Below are positions 17,763 through 26,045 of a DNA stretch of 64,000 bases, in pieces. The DNA comes from an uncultured Prevotellaceae bacterium. Lineage in GTDB: Bacteria > Bacteroidota > Bacteroidia > Bacteroidales > Bacteroidaceae. The notes under the pieces are model-generated. The model saw nothing but the letters and a program-made list of their open reading frames with translations. It did no database searches and was not told the origin of the DNA. A program made the position numbers and the translations under genes. Numbering within the stretch: the first letter of the stretch is position 1; each line of letters opens with the position of its first letter. Location: NCBI GenBank assembly GCA_902763615.1, contig CACWSX010000024.1, positions 1-64,000 of the forward strand. The letters run 5' to 3'.

Positions 17763-18875
17763 ATGATAGATAGTGTTGAATTGAAATATCGTTGCAGTTA
17801 TTGTTCTGTTTACTTCAGGGAACTTCCTGATGTTGGCTTTTATGGAACTATATATATTGAAAATGAATATCATAAGAAATTCAACCGCTATCTGAAGAGA
17901 TGGGGATGGTGGTTGTGGAAATTTACGTTCAACAAATACGAATACGGTTTCTCGGATCTTACATACATACCCAGTCTTTCTAAAAAGATTAGACGGAAAC
18001 ATCTTTTATATCAATACCCGTTCTTAACTGAGGATATTACACGAAAGATTCCTGATGTCAAGACTACGGATTTGTTGGAGTATTTAGAAGATCCTGATGA
18101 TGCCCGCTTCTTAAAGCCTGGTTTCCTGTTCTATAGGGAAACGAAGGACAATGGGTTTGCTGTCTATGATTATTACCCATTGGTAGGATTGGACAATAAA
18201 GCTCTTTCTTATAAAACGCAGATAGCAGAAATATTGCATCAGCACAAGGAGGATGCGGAAAAATACAAATACTCTGAACACAGTGGTATAGGTCGTGCTG
18301 GTGTGTATTGTACAAAAAAGGACGTAAAAGAGGATGAGAACTATGCAGATAACATGTTTAACTCCTTGGATAATGATGCGAAAGCACAATTGCTGTTATT
18401 CAAGAAACAAGTTAAGGAATTGCAGGATTTAGGCATTCCACTGACATTACTGGAAAATATCCTTCACCAGAATGATAAACTGAGCAAACTTGTCATTACG
18501 AAGAAATATGAAATCCTTTTGCCGGATTATAATAATATGGTAATTAAAATGGAACCCCTGGTAAAAGCAGTTTTTATCCTATTCTTAAACCATCCAGAGG
18601 GAATCATATTTAAGCACCTGCCTGATTACAGACAAGAGTTAATAAACATATATAAGGACTTGAGACCGCTTGGTCTTAATAATCGCTCAATACAGAGTAT
18701 AGAAGATGTAACAAATCCATTCCTTAACTCCATTAACGAAAAGTGTGCTCGTATACGTGCTGCGTTCATCAACAAGTTTGATGAGCATCTGGCCAAGAAC
18801 TATTTTATAACTGGTGAACGAGGAGAACCCAAGAAGATATCCCTGCCTCGTGACTTGGTAATTTGGGAAAAATAA
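17763..18875 (+). CDS. Unknown protein; C-terminal domain shared with the ftsZ-linked gene
   Basis: 370 residues. The N-terminal half is rich in aromatic and basic residues with no family I recognise. From about 210 to the end it is clearly homologous to the protein encoded at 32044-32622. Shared blocks are KLS+LVITK.Y, KAV..LFL.HPEGI.FK.L..YR.EL, NP..N.INEKC.RI and the ending LPR.LV. The domain has no known catalytic motif. The partner here is an LRR membrane protein; in the other case it is an FtsZ-like protein, which suggests an interaction module used in different complexes (inference). Confidence 0.75.
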   Translation: MIDSVELKYRCSYCSVYFRELPDVGFYGTIYIENEYHKKFNRYLKRWGWWLWKFTFNKYEYGFSDLTYIPSLSKKIRRKHLLYQYPFLTEDITRKIPDVKTTDLLEYLEDPDDARFLKPGFLFYRETKDNGFAVYDYYPLVGLDNKALSYKTQIAEILHQHKEDAEKYKYSEHSGIGRAGVYCTKKDVKEDENYADNMFNSLDNDAKAQLLLFKKQVKELQDLGIPLTLLENILHQNDKLSKLVITKKYEILLPDYNNMVIKMEPLVKAVFILFLNHPEGIIFKHLPDYRQELINIYKDLRPLGLNNRSIQSIEDVTNPFLNSINEKCARIRAAFINKFDEHLAKNYFITGERGEPKKISLPRDLVIWEK

Positions 18876-18946
18876 AAATTGTATTTCCACAAGCCTTGTG
18901 GGCTGAAATTGTTTGGTGGCAATGATACAAGTTCGTATCTTTGCCA
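18874..18946 (+). repeat. Direct repeat copy A: palindrome plus promoter
   Basis: 73 nt matching 20205-20277 with eight mismatches (offset 1331). It contains the perfect 7-1-7 palindrome CCACAAG-C-CTTGTGG (18887-18901), TTTG (18912-18915), a 20-nt spacer and TATCTTTG (18936-18943). It drives the HD-domain gene. Homology stops just after the -7 box. Confidence 0.85.
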
Positions 18947-18969
18947 AAAACATAAAAAGAGAATTGAAG

Positions 18970-19446
18970 ATGGAAATAGAGCAGTTGAGAAAAGTGAGAG
19001 CCTTTGCCATTAAGCATGCGCGAACAGATGAGTATTCTATACACGGGATAGATCATTGGGACAGAGTGGCCAATCATGCCATTGGCCTTGATGTTCCAGA
19101 GGCAGATCTGGATGTCGTGCTATGTTTCGCGTATCTTCACGATGTTGAAAGACAAGACGATGGTTATGAAGATGAGCATGGCCCGAGAGCTGCGGAATTA
19201 ATAGATGAAATAAGGGACTCTGTTCTGGGTTTCCTTGATGATAAACAAATAGGCTTGTTGAAAGATGCCTGTGCGCTACATACGACATGCCATAGAACAG
19301 GCAATCCAACCATTGATGCCTGTTTTGATTCTGATCGTTTGGATTTAACAAGAGTGGGCATTATTCCAGACCCGGATAAGATGGCCACAAAGGAAGGGGC
19401 TGAAAAAGCAAGGAAGAACCTATTGTCACAGGACGTTTGCCGTTGA
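18970..19446 (+). CDS. HD-domain phosphohydrolase-like protein
   Basis: 158 residues from the ATG at 18970; an upstream ATG at 18913 would place the promoter inside the gene. HD-superfamily metal ligands are visible: H in IHGIDHWDRV, the HD pair in AYLHDVER, H in DACALHTTCH, and D in CFDSDRLDLTRVG. Such small HD proteins hydrolyse phosphate esters, often nucleotides; the substrate cannot be read here. It is the only rightward gene between the two 73-nt repeats, with a higBA pair convergent to it. Confidence 0.85.
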   Translation: MEIEQLRKVRAFAIKHARTDEYSIHGIDHWDRVANHAIGLDVPEADLDVVLCFAYLHDVERQDDGYEDEHGPRAAELIDEIRDSVLGFLDDKQIGLLKDACALHTTCHRTGNPTIDACFDSDRLDLTRVGIIPDPDKMATKEGAEKARKNLLSQDVCR

Positions 19447-19457
19447 ATTTCAATATA

Positions 19458-19802
19458 TCAGAAAATTGCGGCAATCTTCCTGATCTTTTCGAGGCGCTTC
19501 ATAAATGATTTGTCTTGTTTGGCCTTCTGCATGTTGTAATCTGCCTGTAGTCCAATCCATATTGAGGCATTTGTGCCCAGAGCGGCCTCCAGTAATAGTG
19601 CGTATTCTGTCGTCACAGGACGTTTGCCATTGAGAATCTCGTTGAATACTGTATAAGAAACACCCATCTGTTTGGCGAGTTCTTTCTGAGTGATTCCACG
19701 GGCAATGATTTCGTCCTTGATCATCTCTCCTGGGTGTATCAACATTGATGACGTCATATCGTTGGCAATTTCTTTTTCCTGAGTGGTCTTTTTTGTATCC
19801 AT
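19458..19802 (-). CDS. higA: HigA-type antitoxin (XRE helix-turn-helix)
   Basis: 114 residues. The HTH is clear: LIHPGEMIKDEIIARGITQK, then ELAKQMGVSYTVFNEILNGKRPVT and ALLLEAALGTNASIWIGLQADYN, the standard HigA/VapI pattern. The N-terminal 20 residues are a charged extension. It follows higB by 9 nt, giving the toxin-first order typical of higBA, and should repress the operon and neutralise HigB. Confidence 0.9.
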   Translation of the reverse strand: MDTKKTTQEKEIANDMTSSMLIHPGEMIKDEIIARGITQKELAKQMGVSYTVFNEILNGKRPVTTEYALLLEAALGTNASIWIGLQADYNMQKAKQDKSFMKRLEKIRKIAAIF

Positions 19803-19811
19803 ATCCTCTTT

Positions 19812-20129
19812 TTATTTATAATGATTTGATAATTCAATGATGTTGCATATTGTGACTACAGGTTCGTCTTCAGTTTCTGTCAACGTGAATTCAATCCGAT
19901 ATTGGTCATTGGCCTTTACAGAGTATCGTCCTTCTTTGTCACCATGCAGAGCCTCAAAGTGTAACGACTTGAAGGGAAATAAGTCTTCCTTACGCTTGGC
20001 CTGTATCAAATATTTAACGGCCTTTTGGTATCCTCTGACTATCTGAGGTTGGAATCTGAGTTTCTTTATTCCAGTCTCGCCATCAGTGTAGAGTCTCTTC
20101 AGATAATCTTCGTTGAACGTTACTTCCAT
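19812..20129 (-). CDS. higB: HigB/RelE-family toxin
   Basis: 105 residues from the ATG at 20129. The 18-codon extension to 20183 would contain the promoter boxes (TATCTTTG 20153-20160, TTTG 20181-20184), so it is rejected. Sequence features of the HigB/YoeB-like mRNA interferases are visible: RLYTDGETGIKKLRFQP, LHFEALHGDKEGRYSVKAND and YRIEFTLTE, ending in VTICNIIELSNHY. In the family it cleaves mRNA on the ribosome. Confidence 0.85.
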   Translation of the reverse strand: MEVTFNEDYLKRLYTDGETGIKKLRFQPQIVRGYQKAVKYLIQAKRKEDLFPFKSLHFEALHGDKEGRYSVKANDQYRIEFTLTETEDEPVVTICNIIELSNHYK

Positions 20130-20152
20130 GCCGCTTTTATTGTTTCTGGGTG

Positions 20153-20184
20153 CAAAGATAAATATAAAAAATGGAATTCGCAAA
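20153..20184 (-). promoter_or_regulatory. higBA promoter
   Basis: TTTG (20181-20184), a 20-nt spacer and TATCTTTG (20153-20160) on the minus strand, an exact consensus match that fixes the higB start at 20129. Confidence 0.75.
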
Positions 20185-20204
20185 TAATCGAATTGGTTTT
20201 TTAA

Positions 20205-20277
20205 AAAAATTCATTTTCCACAAGCCTTGTGGGGCAAAATTGTTTGGTGGCAATGATGCAAGTTTGTATCTTTGCCA
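20205..20277 (+). repeat. Direct repeat copy B: palindrome plus promoter
   Basis: Second copy of the 73-nt module: the same perfect palindrome at 20218-20232, TTTG at 20243-20246, a 20-nt spacer and TATCTTTG at 20267-20274. It drives the unknown gene at 20298. Together with copy A it brackets the HD gene and higBA. Confidence 0.85.
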
Positions 20278-20297
20278 CCGAATTATTTTTAGCAGTT

Positions 20298-20768
20298 ATG
20301 ACAGATTACGAGTACATTATTAATCAGGTAAAGAAGTTCCATTTTTCAAAATGGGATGATGGAGAGTTAAGGAAGTGTGTGGATATGTTGCCTGGGCTTT
20401 CGAGGCAGGAGTTGGTATCGCTTTATCAGAGCAAGTGGTTGGATAGCAAGTCAACTTTTAGGGATGCCATTTTCAATCTTTTGTTTAAGGAGCGGATTGA
20501 GGAAAGGGACAAGAAGATCAAGGCGTTGAATGTGGATGAACTCATTAAGAACCTCCACGATGAAAACGGTTATGGGAAGTTCATCGTGCTTGAAATGAAG
20601 GAGCGTTATGACTCGCTCGACGATGAAGACAAAGTGAAGATTCTCGACACGCTGTCTGAAACCACCAAAGCGAATCAGAAGTGGGCTGAGAGTAAGAGGA
20701 AGAAGTTGGATGCAGACAAGACAGAAGTATGCCTGGACAAAGAAACGCCAATAGACAAGGAACAGTGA
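20298..20768 (+). CDS. Unknown charged helical protein
   Basis: 156 residues from the ATG at 20298, 24 nt below the -7 box. Highly charged and mostly helical, with segments such as KFHFSKWDDGELRKCVDML, KERIEERDKKIKALNVDEL and LEMKERYDSLDDEDKVKIL, and a Lys/Asp/Glu-rich tail. No signal peptide or known motif. The 3' end overlaps the following chimeric ORF by 40 nt. Confidence 0.65.
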   Translation: MTDYEYIINQVKKFHFSKWDDGELRKCVDMLPGLSRQELVSLYQSKWLDSKSTFRDAIFNLLFKERIEERDKKIKALNVDELIKNLHDENGYGKFIVLEMKERYDSLDDEDKVKILDTLSETTKANQKWAESKRKKLDADKTEVCLDKETPIDKEQ

Positions 20769-21076
20769 GAAACGGTCAACAACCTCAGGATTTCCTATAT
20801 GGCCATGTGATGCCTCAGGCTCCTGAGGTGGAGAAAGCTGTGCTGGGGGCGCTGATGATTGAGATTGAGTATTGCACTCGAAGTGGGAGCGTATTCACGT
20901 GCAAGATCTCTGACATCGTTTATTCTCAGTATTATGGCGGTGGCTATATTCAGGCCTATCGTGAGGATATGGGAGAAGAGCGGACTTTTAAAGTCAGCAG
21001 GATTCAAAAGGTGAATGGCCATTCGTTCTCAAGAATCTTTTGGAATCAAATTGGTGATAATTTTAATAGGGCATAA
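20729..21076 (+). CDS. Chimeric ORF with a DnaB-like N-terminal fragment
   Basis: 115 residues. Residues about 18-46, QDFLYGHVMPQAPEVEKAV followed by LGALMIE, closely match the very N-terminus of Bacteroidales replicative helicase DnaB (YG.V.PQA...E.AVLGALM). The match then stops. The remaining 70 residues are strand-rich (VFTCKISDIVYSQYYGGGYI, then EERTFKVSRIQKV) and loosely resemble the core of a WYL domain, but I cannot assign them. The ATG at 20810 is an alternative start. It looks like a dnaB 5' fragment fused to another coding remnant; whether it is expressed is unknown. Confidence 0.5.
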   Translation: MPGQRNANRQGTVRNGQQPQDFLYGHVMPQAPEVEKAVLGALMIEIEYCTRSGSVFTCKISDIVYSQYYGGGYIQAYREDMGEERTFKVSRIQKVNGHSFSRIFWNQIGDNFNRA

Positions 21077-21092
21077 AAAGGAGGACAATTTC

Positions 21093-22841
21093 TTGACAGA
21101 GTTGGAGAAAACCAAGAAATGGATGATAATAATAATTCTATTTATCTTTATCGTAGTGGTATTCAAGGCCTGCTGGGTGAAGTGTGCTACGAGTGCTCAG
21201 GGCTCATTTGATTCGGAAAGGAAAGAGATTATTCGAAGAGCGAACTACCTGACATCAAAGGTGGCGACTTCACCACAGGAGTTGCTTGATGAAATGACAA
21301 GTGGTATCGGGGCGCAGTTTCAAGGTGAGTGGGCTTTATATTCATGCTCTATGACTTCAGCCGCATTAGCGAACATTGCTATTTTATATCCTCAGAACAA
21401 AGAGGTGTCTATCAAGTTTATTGGGCAGATTATTGATATCGCTCTGTCTCCTGAGATCCGAGAGTATGACACATTTCGTTGGATGGAGGACCCAATGGGA
21501 GGTATATATGGTAATCTGAGCCACATATCCTATTATAGTCATATTGCTTGGATGATAAGCAGATATAAGCAGATTGGTGGTGACAACAAATATGATAATG
21601 TCTATCATTCGCTTTGTAAGGCTATGAATCGCAGAATCCGTCAGAGTCCGTATCTGAATCTTCCTACTTATCCCGAAGAGTGTATCTACATACCTGATAT
21701 GCTGGTAGCGATTGTCGCTTTGCATAACTACTCGTGCCAGTATGATGGGAAATATTCAACGACGGTTAATATGTGGATAGATAGAGCCAGAAAAGAATGG
21801 ATAGACAAGGAAACGGGCTTGGTGACATCTGTTTTGGTAATGGATAATGATAGCGTGGAGATGCAAATGTCAATAAGGGGATCTTACTCGGCCTTGAACT
21901 GCTATTATCTGTCGCTGATAGATTCTGAGTTTGCCAGAGAACAATATGATTGCCTGAAAAAGAACTTCAAGCAAGGCTTCTTCATTGATGGTATCAAAGA
22001 GTATCACGATAGGACATGTCTGATGGGTTTTGATATTGATGCTGGTCCTATCATTTTTAATCTCAGCCCGTCTGGTACAGCCTTTGCCATTGGGTGTGCT
22101 ACCAGTTTGGATGATATGGCATTCAGGAAGCAGTTATTAAAGACAGCGGAAATAGCAGGTAGTACAGTCACGTGGTTTGGCAAGAGCCATTATTTGTTGG
22201 CAAACTGGGCTTTGGTGGGTGAGGCCATTACCCTTGCCATGAGAGAGAATATGAAGAAGTTATTGTTTGGTGTGATTATTGTGATTGTGGGCGTTAGCGC
22301 GTATTTTGCTAGGAGTGAGCGGAGTGTTGAGAAGAAGGTTGTGGTTCATGACACAATCTATGGGGATACTGTTGTTGTGAATGTAAGGGATACGGTGTTC
22401 TATGATGTGAAATGGTTGCGAAGCCAGTTCCTGGTTGCTCCTAAGGCGTATTGGAAAAACTATGGGGATGGGTACGAGGTTGAATATCCTGAGTTCATGA
22501 ATAAGGTGTTATTGAATAAGGGGGAACGGAATCTGAAGGTGGAGTATCATGGTATCAGTATGGTCGTTAGTGCATACGACGATGAAGTTGAGATGTCTGT
22601 TATGGAGAAATATGAGGGCCTGAATATGGGGGCTGTGACAAAGTCTGTGGCAGACAGTTCTTTTTTGTTGGCAGGAAGAAGTGACCAGAATAAGCGTTTT
22701 TTTGAAAAGGATATCAAGTTAAAGGGTCGTACTTGGATGTATCTTCGTGTGGAGTTCCCCAAAGAATATGCCTGGGCTGTAGACCCACTGCTGCATTATG
22801 TGAAGGACTACAAGCCATATATAGGTGTAGGATATGAATAA
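21093..22841 (+). CDS. Membrane protein: linalool dehydratase/isomerase-like part plus second anchored part
   Basis: 582 residues if translation starts at the TTG at 21093, which has AAGGAGG 8 nt upstream; the ATG at 21123 is the alternative. A signal-anchor (MIIIILFIFIVVVF) follows KTKKW. Residues about 50-385 look like the alpha/alpha-barrel of linalool dehydratase/isomerase-like proteins: RWMEDPMGGIYGNLSHISYY, YPEECIYIPDM and GFDIDAGPIIFNLSPSGTAFA. At about 387 a second methionine begins MKKLLFGVIIVIVGVSAYF, a new membrane segment, followed by about 180 residues of another type. This looks like two genes joined in frame; a separate start at 22251 is possible. Substrate unknown. Confidence 0.6.
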   Translation: MTELEKTKKWMIIIILFIFIVVVFKACWVKCATSAQGSFDSERKEIIRRANYLTSKVATSPQELLDEMTSGIGAQFQGEWALYSCSMTSAALANIAILYPQNKEVSIKFIGQIIDIALSPEIREYDTFRWMEDPMGGIYGNLSHISYYSHIAWMISRYKQIGGDNKYDNVYHSLCKAMNRRIRQSPYLNLPTYPEECIYIPDMLVAIVALHNYSCQYDGKYSTTVNMWIDRARKEWIDKETGLVTSVLVMDNDSVEMQMSIRGSYSALNCYYLSLIDSEFAREQYDCLKKNFKQGFFIDGIKEYHDRTCLMGFDIDAGPIIFNLSPSGTAFAIGCATSLDDMAFRKQLLKTAEIAGSTVTWFGKSHYLLANWALVGEAITLAMRENMKKLLFGVIIVIVGVSAYFARSERSVEKKVVVHDTIYGDTVVVNVRDTVFYDVKWLRSQFLVAPKAYWKNYGDGYEVEYPEFMNKVLLNKGERNLKVEYHGISMVVSAYDDEVEMSVMEKYEGLNMGAVTKSVADSSFLLAGRSDQNKRFFEKDIKLKGRTWMYLRVEFPKEYAWAVDPLLHYVKDYKPYIGVGYE

Positions 22842-22852
22842 AATGAAAGATA

Positions 22853-22959
22853 TTCATCGCAAGCCTTGCAAGGATTTGGAAGTGTGAGAAAAGTTTGCTA
22901 ATTTTGCAGACGGATAGAAAAACTGCGTGATTATGGGTGAGGAGACGATACCGTTTTTT
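22853..22959 (+). repeat. Left copy of the 107-bp ftsZ promoter/5'-end repeat
   Basis: 107 bp identical to 30717-30823 (offset 7864) apart from one base (A at 22870, G at 30734). It contains the palindrome (22857-22871), TTTG, a 20-nt spacer and TAATTTTG, a short leader, and the first nine codons of the ftsZ-like gene. Identity ends abruptly in the run of T after 22959. With the right copy it brackets the GC-rich export operon. Confidence 0.95.
22933..22959 (+). pseudogene. Nine-codon 5' fragment of the ftsZ-like gene
   Basis: ATG at 22933 then GEETIPFF, identical to the start of the gene at 30797, after which the frame runs into unrelated sequence. It is a truncated duplicate left at the left boundary of the inserted export operon. 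Confidence 0.85.
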
Positions 22960-23035
22960 CCCGATTTAGATAACTTTCTCGCGCTCAAGAATGCAAATAT
23001 ATTTGTATTCTCTTCGCTTAATCGAAATTTTGTAC

Positions 23036-23043
23036 TATCTTTG
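23036..23043 (+). promoter_or_regulatory. Candidate promoter of the export operon
   Basis: TATCTTTG 18 nt before the first export gene; no good TTTG at the right distance (TTCG at 19 nt). The duplicated ftsZ promoter at 22873-22906 is a second, stronger candidate upstream. Confidence 0.45.
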
Positions 23044-23060
23044 CAACCAAAAAGGAAGAT

Positions 23061-23897
23061 ATGTCAGAGATTTTTAATACGGAGGCCTTGCAGGCGCTGG
23101 ATGACAAGAGCGAACTCAAAGAGATGCCACGGGCGGCATCGCCGGCCTTGTGGCTGATACTTTCATCACTGCTGATGATCGGCGCGTTGGCACTTTTCTG
23201 GTGCATCTTCGGCAAACTCAACTATACGATCAGTGCCACGGGCGTGGTGTTCCCGTTTGCAGAGGCCAGACCGGTCTCCGTGCCGTTCGGGGGAACAGTG
23301 CATCACGTCATCGCTACCAACGGGCAGCAGGTGACGGCGGGGACGCCGGTCGTGAGCGTCCGTTCGCAGTTGGCCACCACCACGCTGACGGCGCCTGAGA
23401 ACGGTGTGGTGCTGACATCAAAGCCCGCCGAGAGCAAGTTTGAGGCACGAGAGCCGGTGCTCTGGATCCTGCCTCAGCCACTGCAGCGCCACGACCGCGA
23501 GGTGTTGGCCTACGTGCCGTTCGCCAGTCTGCGTAAGGTGAAGACCGGGGCGAAGGTGCAGGTGACGCCTGCCGACCTGGAGCGCGAGAAATGGGGCTAC
23601 GCCGTAGGTACGGTGACGGGCATCGAGCGCTATCCTACAGACCGACAGGCTGTGGCCCGGCGGCTGAAACTGACTGAACTGGCGGCCGTGATTCCTGACG
23701 GCCAACCCGTGTATGAGGTGCGCATCGTGCTCGACCGCGGAGACGACGGACTGATATGGAGCCGCAAGAAGAGCCAAGGCATGGCCGTCACCACGGGGAT
23801 GCCCTGCAACGTGCAGATCATCTGGAGCCAGAAGCACGTCTGGGAGGTGCTGATAGGACGGGGGAATGACATATTGGAAACGTTGCAAGGAAGGTAG
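23061..23897 (+). CDS. NHLM-type export system HlyD-family adaptor
   Basis: 278 residues. One inner-membrane helix at about 29-50 (ALWLILSSLLMIGALALFWC) is followed by a periplasmic part with a split biotinyl-lipoyl domain: VSVPFGGTVHHVIATNGQQV, then AGTPVVSV and LTAPENGVVL. The short length and absence of a long coiled coil match the secretion protein of NHLM (nitrile-hydratase-leader microcin) clusters. It links the C39-peptidase ABC transporter to the outer-membrane partners. First gene of a GC-rich, tightly packed operon; its stop overlaps the next frame. Confidence 0.8.
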   Translation: MSEIFNTEALQALDDKSELKEMPRAASPALWLILSSLLMIGALALFWCIFGKLNYTISATGVVFPFAEARPVSVPFGGTVHHVIATNGQQVTAGTPVVSVRSQLATTTLTAPENGVVLTSKPAESKFEAREPVLWILPQPLQRHDREVLAYVPFASLRKVKTGAKVQVTPADLEREKWGYAVGTVTGIERYPTDRQAVARRLKLTELAAVIPDGQPVYEVRIVLDRGDDGLIWSRKKSQGMAVTTGMPCNVQIIWSQKHVWEVLIGRGNDILETLQGR

Positions 23898-23902
23898 TGC
23901 GT

Positions 23903-26026
23903 ATGAAGAAGGTGCCTATGGTGATGCAGATGGAGAGCGTGGAGTGTGGCGCAGCCTCGCTCTCGATGATACTGGCGTACTTTGGCAAGTGGCTCCCTCT
24001 GGAGCAGGTGCGCGAGGCTTGCTGCGTGAGCCGCGACGGCAGTTCGATGAAGAACATCCTGATGGCAGCGAAGAGCTATGGCCTGGAACCCAGTGCCTAC
24101 AAGGTCAGCGCAGAGGGGCTGGCAGGGATGGAGCCGGCAATCATACACTGGAACTTTGAGCATTTCGTGGTGTTCAAGGGCATGAAGAGGGGTAAGGCTT
24201 ATATCAACGATCCCGGCGTCGGCCCGGTGGAGGTGCCTATGGATGAGTTCCGCCGCTCGTTTACGGGAGTGGCCATGACTTTTGAACTGACAGACCATTT
24301 CGAGCCCTCAGGCCATCCTACCAGCATCTTCTCCTATATCAGGCGAAATATGAGCGGCGCCTACGAAGCATTCTGGATCACGTTCGTCTTTGCCCTGCTG
24401 CTGGCATTCATGACGCTGGCGCTGCCGCTGTTTACGAGGGTTTTCTTCGATGAGATCCTTTCCGGGCTCAACGGGCAGTGGGCCAAGGTATTCTTCTGTC
24501 TGATGGCCATGCTGGCGCTTTTCAATTTCGTGGTGGTGCTCTGGCAGCAGTGCTACGCCAAGCGCATAGCCGGGCAGTTGGCACTGCGCAGCAACACCAA
24601 CTTCCTGCGCCACCTGATGCGGCTGCCGATGAGTTTCTTCGCTATGCGCTATGTGGGCGACCTTCAGCAGCGCCAGCAACTCAACGAGACGATCACCCAT
24701 TCACTGGTCGAGGTGCTTGCGCCGCAGATCATCAACGTGATGCTGTTGGTGCTCTATCTCGTGCTCATGCTGTCATACAATTACACCCTGACGCTGATTG
24801 GAGTCATTGCGGCTGTGGTCGACTTGGGTGTCGTAAACTACTATTCGCATCGCCGGCTGGACATGGTCAGGGGCACTCAGCAGAGTGATGGTAAATATTG
24901 TTCCGCTACGGTCAGTTGCCTGGAGAACATCGAGAGCATCAAGGCCGCGGGCGCCGAGGAGGGGTTCTTCCAATACTGGTGTGGCCTCTGGGCGCGGAAG
25001 TTCAACAAGGAGCGCGAGATGCATATTCAGCAGAGCCAGATGAACCTGCTGCCCTCGCTGACGCAAAGCCTGCTGTCGATGGCTGTATTGCTGGTGGGTG
25101 CCTGGTATATATTGCAGGGCGATCTCTCCATAGGCATGCTCATGGCCTTTCAGGGATTTATGACAGCCTTTATAGCGCCTGTCGACCAGATAGTCCATGC
25201 CGGGCTGCAACTGGTTGAGATGCGCTCTCAGATGGAACGTGTGGAGGATGTGATGAAATATCCTGAAGACCGTTATGCCGAGGGGCAGGCATCGGAAGAA
25301 GGAAAACTGTTGGGCGAAGTGGAATTACGTGATGTCACCTTCGGATACAACCCTATGAACCCTCCACTCATCGAGCAATTCAATCTGCATCTCAAGCCTG
25401 GCGAGTCGGTGGCCTTCGTGGGCAGCAGCGGTTGTGGCAAATCGACGCTGGCCAAGTTGATCTCTGGTCTTTACAAACCCTGGAGCGGCGAGATACTGTT
25501 CGACGGGCGTCCTATTGAGAGCATCTCCCGCGATGAACTCACCGCCTCTATCGCCGTTGTCAGCCAGGATATCACGCTCTTCGACGACACACTGGAACAG
25601 AATATCCGTATGTGGGACCTGAGCGTTGAGGATTTTGCCATTCGCCTCGCATGCGACGATGCACATCTGCACAAAGACATCGTGAAGCGCCCTGAGGGCT
25701 ATGCCACCAAGGTGGTACGAGGGGGACAGAACTTCAGCGGCGGCCAGTGCCAACGCATCGAAATCGCCACAGCTCTGGCCCGCGAGCCGATGATCCTGAT
25801 CATGGACGAGGCCACGTCGGCCCTGGATCCCACCACCGAGGAACACGTGATGAGACGCATCCGCGAGATGGGCATCACCCTGATTGTCGTGGCTCACCGT
25901 CTGTCCACCATCCGCGACTGCAGCCAGATCATCGTCATGGATAACGGTTGCGTCGTTCAGCGCGGCACGCATGACGAACTGATGCGTCAGGAAGGCAGAT
26001 ATCGTGAATTAATGGAAAGCAATTAA
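23903..26026 (+). CDS. NHLM-type peptidase/permease/ATPase ABC exporter
   Basis: 707 residues from the ATG at 23903. An N-terminal C39 peptidase domain (1-130) opens VPMVMQMESVECGAASLSMI; the oxyanion Gln9 and catalytic Cys15 are present, with His87 in FEHFVVF and Asp103 in YINDPGVG. The membrane domain occupies about 155-440, and the ATPase carries GSSGCGKST, FSGGQCQRIEIA, LIMDEATSALD and VVAHRLSTI. In this family the peptidase removes a double-glycine-type leader while the peptide is exported. All catalytic residues are intact, so it should be active. Its substrate is not encoded nearby. Confidence 0.9.
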   Translation: MKKVPMVMQMESVECGAASLSMILAYFGKWLPLEQVREACCVSRDGSSMKNILMAAKSYGLEPSAYKVSAEGLAGMEPAIIHWNFEHFVVFKGMKRGKAYINDPGVGPVEVPMDEFRRSFTGVAMTFELTDHFEPSGHPTSIFSYIRRNMSGAYEAFWITFVFALLLAFMTLALPLFTRVFFDEILSGLNGQWAKVFFCLMAMLALFNFVVVLWQQCYAKRIAGQLALRSNTNFLRHLMRLPMSFFAMRYVGDLQQRQQLNETITHSLVEVLAPQIINVMLLVLYLVLMLSYNYTLTLIGVIAAVVDLGVVNYYSHRRLDMVRGTQQSDGKYCSATVSCLENIESIKAAGAEEGFFQYWCGLWARKFNKEREMHIQQSQMNLLPSLTQSLLSMAVLLVGAWYILQGDLSIGMLMAFQGFMTAFIAPVDQIVHAGLQLVEMRSQMERVEDVMKYPEDRYAEGQASEEGKLLGEVELRDVTFGYNPMNPPLIEQFNLHLKPGESVAFVGSSGCGKSTLAKLISGLYKPWSGEILFDGRPIESISRDELTASIAVVSQDITLFDDTLEQNIRMWDLSVEDFAIRLACDDAHLHKDIVKRPEGYATKVVRGGQNFSGGQCQRIEIATALAREPMILIMDEATSALDPTTEEHVMRRIREMGITLIVVAHRLSTIRDCSQIIVMDNGCVVQRGTHDELMRQEGRYRELMESN

Positions 26027-26045
26027 ACGTAAGGGGGAACCTCAG

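Noticed and set aside
22927..23157. ORF beginning with the ftsZ N-terminus, considered as a bacteriocin precursor
   Set aside because: Only nine codons are ftsZ-derived; the rest overlaps the adaptor gene in another frame and has no leader or core peptide features.
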